From: Buddleja alternifolia
Taxonomy: Eukaryota > Streptophyta > Magnoliopsida > Lamiales > Scrophulariaceae
Assembly (NCBI GenBank): GCA_019426215.1
Contig: CM033403.1
Coordinates: 35,908,754 to 35,972,753, forward strand
Reading direction: 5' to 3'
DNA: 64,000 nt
Shown here: positions 56,955 to 64,000 of the stretch, piece after piece
Layout: the number at the start of each line of letters is the position of its first letter
Numbering within the stretch: position 1 is the stretch's first letter
Program-made: the position numbers and the translations under genes
Notes under the pieces: model-generated
Told to the model about the DNA's origin: nothing
Databases searched by the model: none
The model's input: the letters and a program-made list of their open reading frames with translations, nothing else

Positions 56955-57674
56955 ATGGCACTCCTTAACAATCTCAGGCTGCTTTTCCTCTCATTCTCTC
57001 TTCTTATCTTCTCCCAATCAGCACTATCACAGCTTTCGCCTGTCGTTTCCCCGCCAAGCCCGCAGCCTGAGTTATCCCATGTGCCAAGCCCGTCAGAAGG
57101 ACCAGGACCCATCCCAAGCCCGTCAGAAAGGCCTGCACACGTGCCATCACCATCACCGTCAGATGAAACTCATCATAGCGATATCTCATCACCACCGTCG
57201 ATCTCCCCAGGACCATCAGCTGATGTTGATCAAAAAGTGAAGGAAATTTGTGGCTTCACAGATTACCCTTCCCTCTGTCTAGCCACAGTTATCCCCCACC
57301 TCGAAGGCAAAAACGACGTCCCTTCTGTCTTAGAAGTTTCCATCAACGTCGCGGCCAAGGTGGCAGAACACGGCCTCTCATTGGCTAAGGAACTTTTTGA
57401 AAAACCAGGGAAAACACCTGAATTGGCACCTATACTAGATGACTGCAAGGAAAGCTATATTGCAGCAGTAGACAGCTTTGAGAACACAAAGAAAGCCTTT
57501 CCTAAACGGGATATAGGCACGATGAATAGCATGCTTAGCGCTGTTATAACGGACGTTGGGGATTGTGAGGACGGGTTTTCTGGTGTGGGAACGGTGTCTC
57601 CGTTGGCTAAAATTGCTGATAAGTTGACTAACATGACTAGCAATTGTCTAGCTATTGTTGCGCATTTGAAATGA
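56955..57674 (+). CDS. proline-rich plant invertase/pectin methylesterase inhibitor protein
   Basis: 239 residues from the ATG at 56955. This start is preferred over the in-frame ATG at 56856 because it opens directly with a signal peptide (MALLNNLRLLFLSFSLLIFS, cleavage probably after ALSQ). Residues 27-90 are a Pro/Ser-rich spacer with repeated PSPSE(G/R)P units, the sort that is hydroxylated in cell-wall proteins. Residues 93-239 form a PMEI/invertase-inhibitor helical bundle with the four expected cysteines Cys99, Cys108, Cys164 and Cys204 (ICGFTDYPSLC; DDCKESY; GDCEDGF), plus Cys231. The protein is secreted and should bind a pectin methylesterase or invertase in the wall; the target cannot be told from sequence. 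It is intronless, as is usual. Confidence 0.92.
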   Translation: MALLNNLRLLFLSFSLLIFSQSALSQLSPVVSPPSPQPELSHVPSPSEGPGPIPSPSERPAHVPSPSPSDETHHSDISSPPSISPGPSADVDQKVKEICGFTDYPSLCLATVIPHLEGKNDVPSVLEVSINVAAKVAEHGLSLAKELFEKPGKTPELAPILDDCKESYIAAVDSFENTKKAFPKRDIGTMNSMLSAVITDVGDCEDGFSGVGTVSPLAKIADKLTNMTSNCLAIVAHLK

Positions 57675-58466
57675 TCATTATGAGGATTTTCGTGTCTTTA
57701 TTTAAATCTTGATTTCGATTATTGAAGTTTCTTTTTTCTTTTTTCATTTTTTCAAGAATTTTGTAGTGGTAATAGTAGCGATGATTAAAATTATAATCGA
57801 GAGGAATCGGGGGATTTTGTTGGAGTGCTTGTAGAGGTTGCATTGGAACCGAGACAAGAATTGTGAGGCTCTCAGGTATAAAGATCTATTTAGTCTTATG
57901 GGGCAGCACTTAGAATCAAATGTGCTGAAATTATCTGGCATCTTAGTACCGATTCTAATGCTTTCGTGATTAGTCCTAAAGAATGCCATCGTTGAATTGG
58001 AAATTATGAGCAATTACATGAAGAACATATATCTCCAGATACCCGAACGAACAATTTCTCGTGTCGAAAATCACAAACCTCGTCCGACAAAGCAACAGGA
58101 CTTCAAGATTTATTAGTATTTCAATAATGTATAAAGTCCCTTAATATGCTTTAGATTGAAAGACTGAAAATCCTAATTAAGAAAAATTTGAATAGTCGAA
58201 AATTACTATTTCAGAGTGCAAAATACCTTGACTTGCTCATAATGCTAGGAATACCATATGAGGTTGTAGAACGAACAAGCTCTAGTAAAATGGTTCCATT
58301 TTACAAACTTCAGAACTTTATGAATAATTTAATCTATACAACAATCCACTAATTTGAGGGGAAAAAAAATATACATAGAAGATGATTACATATCTCAAAT
58401 CAATCTCAGGTTTTCTCCATTTGCTAGGCACTTATGCTGCGTGTTCAACAAATATTTACCTAATAT
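57675..58466. other. convergent intergenic region
   Basis: The PMEI gene ends at 57674 (+) and the E2 gene ends at 58467 (-), so this is the meeting point of two 3' ends. No other gene or repeat was recognised. Confidence 0.6.
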
Positions 58467-61400
58467 TTACGACTCATTCATAAAGACGGCACCATATCCA
58501 TTAGCTTTCAAGAACTTCTTCAACAGAAGAAAAACTATCGCAATTGTAAGCCCGAAAGCTGCCCATGTGAACAAACGATCATCAGCCTGTTTGGGGACAT
58601 TTCGTTCTGGCTTAAGCAAAAGCTGATTTCCAGTTGTGGGCACGCTGGGCACGGATTGTGATGTTTGAGCATTATTTGCGGTTGAAGTGTTTTCATTTGG
58701 TTCTTCAGTGATCTCGTCATTTTCAGTTGGATTGGGAAGGATTTCTGTTGTTCCCTCAAGTTCATTTCGGGAACTTCGCTTGCTTTCGTCACTCTCGGTC
58801 TGTACTTCAGAGGCTTGGTTGGCTTGAGGGACTGGAGGTGCTTTGCTTAGCATGTATTCATGAATCTAAGCAAGGAAATTACTACATTATGAGCACCAAA
58901 AGTGAAATGAAAAAATAATACTTAGAGTAAATTACATCAACACCCCTCTGAACGAGACCTTAATTACGAAAAACATCATGAGGTTTGAGAAATTACTACA
59001 CTTTCAACCCATGTCAGTGAAAAACAAAGGCAAATTATAATTTACCTCCCACCCCCCGCTGTTTCTCAAGTGTCGGGATCTCACAAGGGTGTCTTGGTAA
59101 TTAGCAAATCTCATGGGCTCGTGGTAAAAGTAAGGTGGGTGATCATGTAATTCTCCCAAAGAAATATTACAAAATGAAATGTAGGACACAACAAACCTCA
59201 TCAATCAGCTGTTGGCGTTCAGTAGACCCAAACGTGGGAGCAGCTTCACGAGATTTAATAGCAAGAGCTCGCCTCTCTTCTTTTGGGTAATCTAATGATC
59301 CCAGCGCACCATTTGGGCTGGTAGGCATAAATGCAATTAATGCTACCAAAGCGGTGCGAACTGCAAAAACATCCGCACAGATTGTGACTCATCACGAGTA
59401 AACCAATCAAATGTAAATAATGTGGCACTAATCAAATATCTAACAAACAAATGGGGGCTCACAAGAAAGGAAAACATTATATTTTTTGGGAAAATCCAAT
59501 GTCGTCTACTTTCGTGTTACTTATAACACACATAGCATTTCAATTGCAGCTGATCGAACCTCTATGCTCATCTAGCAAGCCCAAGAGCGAAATACATGTT
59601 TTCCATTTTCTTAATACGAAAGTAAAAACTGTCTAGCTGCAACATACATCAATAATCTATATGTGAGGGTGCACGACATGTACAAATCATCCTCGTTCAT
59701 GTTTACATGATGATGCTTAACTTCCGTTATAATTGAGGAGCAATGACTATATACAAAATGCAGTGCAGGTACTATCATATCAAATCTGAACTATCATAAA
59801 CATCTTAAACAAAAATTTACCGCTCCAGGAAGGTTGCCAGTGCTCAGGGTGATGATTTGAAATGCTCAAGCATATCTTGGTTTGGGTTTCAAATCGACCA
59901 TTCGGCTGTTTAAGAAAAGTGAAAACCACAGATAAATCAACATAAAGTTTGCGACGCATGCAAATTATTCAAATAATACTGGCAGGCTTATTAGAAGAGT
60001 GTGATGCAATACCGTCAACAACATAAATGAAGGTGGCTTAAAAGGATATTCAGCAGGCAACTGAATTCTTCCATGATATATTCCTCCTTCGAATTCCGAA
60101 TCTCTTGGTCCTTTAATCGCAAACTGCCATTCAAATATATTCTCCTGAACACCAAAAGGTCAATCAGCTTGTAATTAAAGTCAAACAAACAGGGAACGAA
60201 GAAAAATACCGTGATCAAATTATTTATTCCACAATAAATACATCAAAATGAATTGTATACGAGTTTCCTAATAAACAACTCTTCATCAAAATCCAGTTAT
60301 TATATCCATAGCCAAACATCATATATCGAGAAAAAAAAAGGAAGAATACGAACAACTGCAAATTAAAATGTCTCCGAAATCATTACTACATATTAAACCA
60401 CAAATATCTAAAAAATCCAAATCGCTCTGCAGATCTGTTCACGCAAAACAAAATTCTTTTCATTTTATAAGCTCCGTCAATCTGAAATTATTTTCCTAAA
60501 CGAGCCATTAGCTGACCATGTTCGGCGCCAAAAAACTCGAGGAACAAAATCACAAAACAAATTTCATAAAGTGAAATTAATTTGCTAAAACTTAAAGCAT
60601 TGATGCGAGAAGAATTTTTATTCTAAAATTAAATTATCCAAAAAAATCAAAATCATCTCCAAAACGAGAAATGCCAGCCAAAAGCAATAATCAAGGAAAA
60701 TAAACCAGAAATTAATTTTATCTAAAAAAGTAATTAATACCTCCAAAAAAACTCGAAGAACAAAATCATAAAATAAATTTCATAATCTGAAATTAATTTG
60801 CTAAAACTCAACGCATTAATGCGAGAAGAATTTTTATTCCTAAAATTAAATCATCCAAAAATTCAAAAATCATCTCCACAACGGGAATATTAGCTTGACA
60901 ATTCCAGCTAAAATCAACAATCGAAGAATTATAAATCAGAAAACTATATTTTAGCTAAAAAAAAGTAACTAATACCTCAAGAGAACAAAATCATAAAATA
61001 GAATCCATAAAAAGAAATTAATTTGCTACAAATTAACGCATTAATGCGAGAACAACTTTTATTCCTAAAATTAAATCATCCAAAAAATCAAAAATCATCT
61101 CCACAACGAGAAAAATAGCTCGACAATTCCAGCTAAAATCAATAATCGAAGAATTATAAATCAGAAAACTATATTTTTGCTAAAAAAAATCATAAAATAA
61201 ATTTCATAATCTGAAATTAATTTGCTAAAATTCAACGCATTAATGCGAGAACAATTTTTATTCCTAAAATTAAATTATCCAAAAAATCAAAAATCATCTC
61301 CGAATCGAGAAAATCAGATCGACAATTCCAGATAAAATCAATAATAGAAGAATTATAAATTCAGAAAATTATATTTTCGCTAAAAAAAAAAAGGTAATTA

Positions 61401-61518
61401 ATAATACCTCAAGAGGAAGGCTCATAAAATCTTCGGAAGGATTGGATTGCATCTCTTTCACCTCCTGCAAAATCCTCTTCACAGCTGGATTCTTCCTATT
61501 GTACTTATCTTCCGCCAT
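58467..61518 (-). CDS. UBC32: ER-anchored ubiquitin-conjugating enzyme E2, UBC32 type
   Basis: Five exons (61518-61408, 60144-60013, 59905-59821, 59360-59197, 58865-58467) join in phase with GT-AG borders to give 296 residues. Exon 1 reads MAEDKYNRKNPAVKRILQEV. The UBC fold spans about residues 8-165 with catalytic Cys93 in TKICLSISNHHPEHWQPSW. The conserved ALIAFMPTSPNGALGSLDYP follows. The tail is acidic and Ser/Thr/Asn-rich and ends with a C-terminal membrane anchor (about 262-279, FTWAAFGLTIAIVFLLLKKF). Length, tail and anchor match Arabidopsis UBC32, a UBC6/UBE2J1-like enzyme of ER-associated degradation. UBC33/34 are shorter-tailed alternatives. Intron 1 (1.26 kb) is built largely of a tandem repeat. 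Confidence 0.94.
58925..59158. mobile_element. fold-back MITE in the last intron of the E2 gene
   Basis: Left 'gagtaaattacatcaacaccc' and right 'gggtgatcatgtaattctccc' are inverse; the interior shares 'atgaggtttgagaaattact' and 'gggtgtcttggtaattagc' with the element at 8443-8705. These are two members of one family in the window, both in last introns. Confidence 0.75.
60540..61410. repeat. four ~200-225-bp tandem units in intron 1 of the E2 gene
   Basis: 'gaaattaatttgctaaaa' (with small variants) occurs at 60572, 60789, 61014 and 61213. Each is followed by '(g)cattaatgcgagaa(g/c)aa' and 'aaaaatcatctcc'. Two units end in 'taatacctc', the complement of the intron's own 5' splice site (CTTGAG|GTATTA in sense), so the array includes duplicated donor-like sites at about 60741 and 60974. 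Confidence 0.85.
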
Positions 61519-61586
61519 TTTTCTCGTACGGTGGATCGCACCACACCTGATTCTCTCACCAAGGAGACGACGACGAGGTCTGATTT

Positions 61587-61610
61587 TAGAGAGAGAGAGA
61601 GAGAGAGAGT
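61587..61610. repeat. (GA)n run in the E2 5' leader
   Basis: About eleven GA units lie 70-90 bp upstream of the E2 ATG, giving a CT-rich leader in sense. An AT-rich TATA-like stretch (tttaaataaataatg in sense) follows at about 61625-61640. This fits a normal plant core promoter. Confidence 0.6.
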
Positions 61611-61639
61611 TTGGTGAGGAAGAACATTATTTATTTAAA

Positions 61640-62532
61640 GAGGGTGACACGTCATTTGCTTGAAATATCTGCTGACGTGTCATATATTTATTGGTGCTTT
61701 GCTTCGTTGGCACTATAATGGGAAAATTACTTTCTTTTATTTTATTTTATGGGTAGGTATAACAATATAGGTTGTTGGCAATTTTCGTTATATATATTCT
61801 ATAATTACGAAGGATTGATATTCGCACTCCTCTTTTTGATAATCACATTCTATTTAGTTTTATATTTTTATTTTTTTACTAATATATCCTCTATTTTACT
61901 AAATAATACTTAACTTAATTTATTTGATGAACAAATAAGTCTTTTCATTATTACTTGGAATTCTACTATTAAAAACATGAATGAATTTTTAATTAAAATA
62001 ACAATAAAATTTTAAAATATTATAAATTTAATTTAAAAAATTTAACAACTTACGGGCGGCACCATCCAAGCTTTTTTCATCACTTTCTTTTTATTATTAT
62101 TATTTTTGTTTTGGAAAATTCATGAAGAGGGTGTCGTCTTCATGAATTTTATATTTTTATCGTAAATAAAACGGTGTTGTTTTAACAAATTCTGAAAAAA
62201 TAAAATAAAACTCATGAAAAAGGAGCCTTTTTCGTGAACTTTCCAAAAAAATAAAAGAAAGAAAGATGAAAACCGCTTGAATGGTATCTTCTTCAAGGTG
62301 TTAAAAAAATTTAATTTATATATTTTTTAAAAAAAATCTTCAATATTAATTTAGCAAAAAACCTATTCACGTTTTTAATACTAGAATTTCAAATAATAAT
62401 GGAAAGGTTATTTGTCCATCAAATAAATTAACTCAAGTATTGTTTAATAAATAAAAGGGTATATTGGTAAAATAATGAAGATATAAAGGTAGGTGGAGTA
62501 TGAATATCAAAAAGAAGAGTGCGAATATTAAT
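61640..62532. other. AT-rich intergenic DNA with inverted 'tcatgaa' segment
   Basis: A palindromic arrangement is visible: 'cgcactcctctttttgatattc'-like sequence near 61821 is reversed near 62496 ('tgaatatcaaaaagaagagtgcgaat'). 'attttactaaataatacttaacttaatttatttgatg' near 61895 is reversed near 62423. The block 61815-62520 is therefore a large fold-back of about 700 bp. No gene is present. Confidence 0.6.
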
Positions 62533-63112
62533 CCCTTAATTATATTCTTAGTCCTAAAATTAACACCATCGTTTTAATTTTACTCCTTTTTTTCACATTT
62601 TTAGTCTTGAATTACACATTTAGTCCTATTTAACTAAAATAAATTCGCACATTTAGTCCTGCTACCGTCAAATTGAAAAATTAAAAAAATTCCGGTCAAA
62701 GTAATGGTCGAACTGCGCACATGAGGCATACACGTGTTCAGAGCTTATTTTTTCCCAAAGTCATTCATCCAAAACTAAATCAATTACTCTTCAATTCAGT
62801 TCAACATCAAGTGCAAATTCAACCTACAAAATTGAATTTTCCCTCTACCAGTTCATTTTCAGCGAAAAAGATGGAATTTAGCTCAACCAAAAATAGATAA
62901 ATCTCGTGTGAGCCGCACGTGCGTAGTTCCGGTTATAAATTTGGCCGGAAATTTTTCAATAATTGACGGTAGCAAGACTAAATATGCAAAAAAAATTAGT
63001 CAAATACGACTAAATGTTTTACTCAAGACCAAAAAAATAAGAGGAAAAAAGGAACTAAAATTGAAATGCAGGATATCAATTTTAAGACTACAAGTGTAAT
63101 TATACTAGACAA
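62533..63112. mobile_element. fold-back element of about 580 bp
   Basis: 'aattatattcttagtcctaaaatt' on the left pairs with 'aattttaagactacaagtgtaatt' on the right. Inner 'catttagtcctgctaccgtcaa' pairs with 'ttgacggtagcaagactaaat'. Arms are about 140 bp around a loop. It resembles the element at 55509 in its 'tagtcct' theme but has a different core. Confidence 0.75.
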
Positions 63113-64000
63113 GACGAAAAATGTCAATACCTTATAGTTACCGGACAAATAAATAAATTTGCCTTGCTTAATTTAAGTATTGCGGTTTTCACTAAAGCGT
63201 ACCACACCACTAGTGTTTCTCCGAGACTTGGATAAGTCAATGGCACTGCAGAGAGGAGGATAGTACTCCATGTGGTGCAGTTCGTTTCTAAAGTATCTCT
63301 AAACTTATCCATATAAAATGTAAAATATCTACTAGTACAAACAATTTGCTTATTTGTTTCTTTGTATGAACTGATTGTCAATTTGTCACAATGTACTCAT
63401 TTAGATTTTAATTCAGCAATGTAGGATAAGAAGCAACTTTTATTTTCGCGATAAAAAAGTAAATTATGTGAGATAACCTAAAATTTTACTATTTTCATAC
63501 TTTCTCTTAATCAATATTATGGAACATGTTAGGCTAGAGCTGAAGATAAATCGGAATGACTCACGAACCTAACAAGCTAACTCGAGGGACACTAGCTCGT
63601 GTTTTTTCTTAATAATATTGGTGTTTAAGAGCTCGAGGGGTTTATATCTTCGTTTTTTGCAGATCATATTATATCGACAATTTTACATGTTCTAAATTTT
63701 ATTATAATTAACACTTTTACATTGTATAGTTTAACAGTTATAACTTTGTCTAATGCTAATAATAATTCTTAGAAATAATAATGAAGATTTTATATAATCA
63801 TGTAGTTTTTTATTAACAAAAATATTAAGTCTTATGTTTTAAATTTTATATAGTAGTTTTTTGCAAGAAATATATTAAGGAAAAATCAATAATATTAATA
63901 ATATTATATTTACTATAACGACTATACTTTCCATCAATACAAATATCACGATTATTCTTATTGTCACAATTATTCTTCTAGTATAGTTCTTAATTACAAT
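63113..64000. other. AT-rich intergenic DNA at the window edge
   Basis: A short CGAGCT-containing stretch (63528-63650, gctaactcgaggg, aagagctcgagggg) may be a fragment of the dispersed repeat family. No gene is seen up to the end. Confidence 0.4.

Noticed and set aside
59451..59636. 61-residue plus-strand frame in the E2 gene
   Set aside because: It lies wholly in an intron on the opposite strand and has no motif.

Overview
This window is nuclear DNA from a flowering plant, most likely a eudicot. The signs are AT-rich intergenic DNA, GT-AG introns, TATA-box promoters and plant-restricted families: a cluster of GRAS regulators, an S1-type bZIP with the sucrose-control uORF, a pectin methylesterase/invertase inhibitor and an SCPL50-like carboxypeptidase. 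A nuclear tRNA-His gene and a rearranged chloroplast-derived insert lie close together. The species cannot be named from the sequence.

Layout. 1-4.4 kb is repeat-rich intergenic DNA. 4.39-5.69 kb (+) is an intronless serine carboxypeptidase-like gene. 5.9-7.6 kb is a hAT-like element between 420-bp direct repeats. 8.1-19.2 kb (-) is a WD40/bromodomain protein (BRWD/PHIP type) that I could follow through 23 phase-consistent coding exons to 1,695 residues; its 5' leader introns run to about 21.8 kb, and its introns hold a Helitron and several MITEs. 22-25.7 kb is intergenic, with a tRNA-derived SINE. 25.7-30.7 kb (+) is a small three-exon Shg1/BOD1-like COMPASS-subunit gene whose 3.9-kb first intron holds a five-copy 281-bp tandem array and a patchwork segment. 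31.3 kb is tRNA-His(GUG), followed by the plastid insert. 33.5-34.4 kb (+) is the bZIP gene with its uORF.

35.1-55.2 kb is a cluster of seven GRAS-domain loci. Two appear intact and intronless (37.9, 41.95 kb). One is frameshifted in its last motif (35.1 kb, -), one has its 3' part rewritten by GC-rich patches (44.7 kb), one is split by a single-base deletion (47.7 kb), one is a clear pseudogene (50.1 kb), and one (52.3-55.2 kb, -) has two introns that both look recently acquired. After the cluster come a PMEI-domain gene (57.0 kb, +) and an ER-anchored UBC32-type E2 gene in five exons (58.5-61.5 kb, -). 61.6-64 kb is intergenic with a long fold-back element.

How the genes relate. The single-copy genes are unrelated housekeeping or regulatory genes. 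BRWD and Shg1 are both chromatin proteins but share no visible control. The GRAS cluster is a birth-and-death array of locally duplicated genes that also share 5' and 3' flanks. The most unusual signals are (1) a GRAS gene in which one intron coincides with a dispersed repeat and the other lies between a 17-bp duplication carrying the splice site, and (2) an approximately 860-bp stretch of dense GC-rich replacement patches in one GRAS copy that shares a 23-nt exact word with a second patchwork region 18 kb away. The second may be an assembly error and should be checked against independent reads first.
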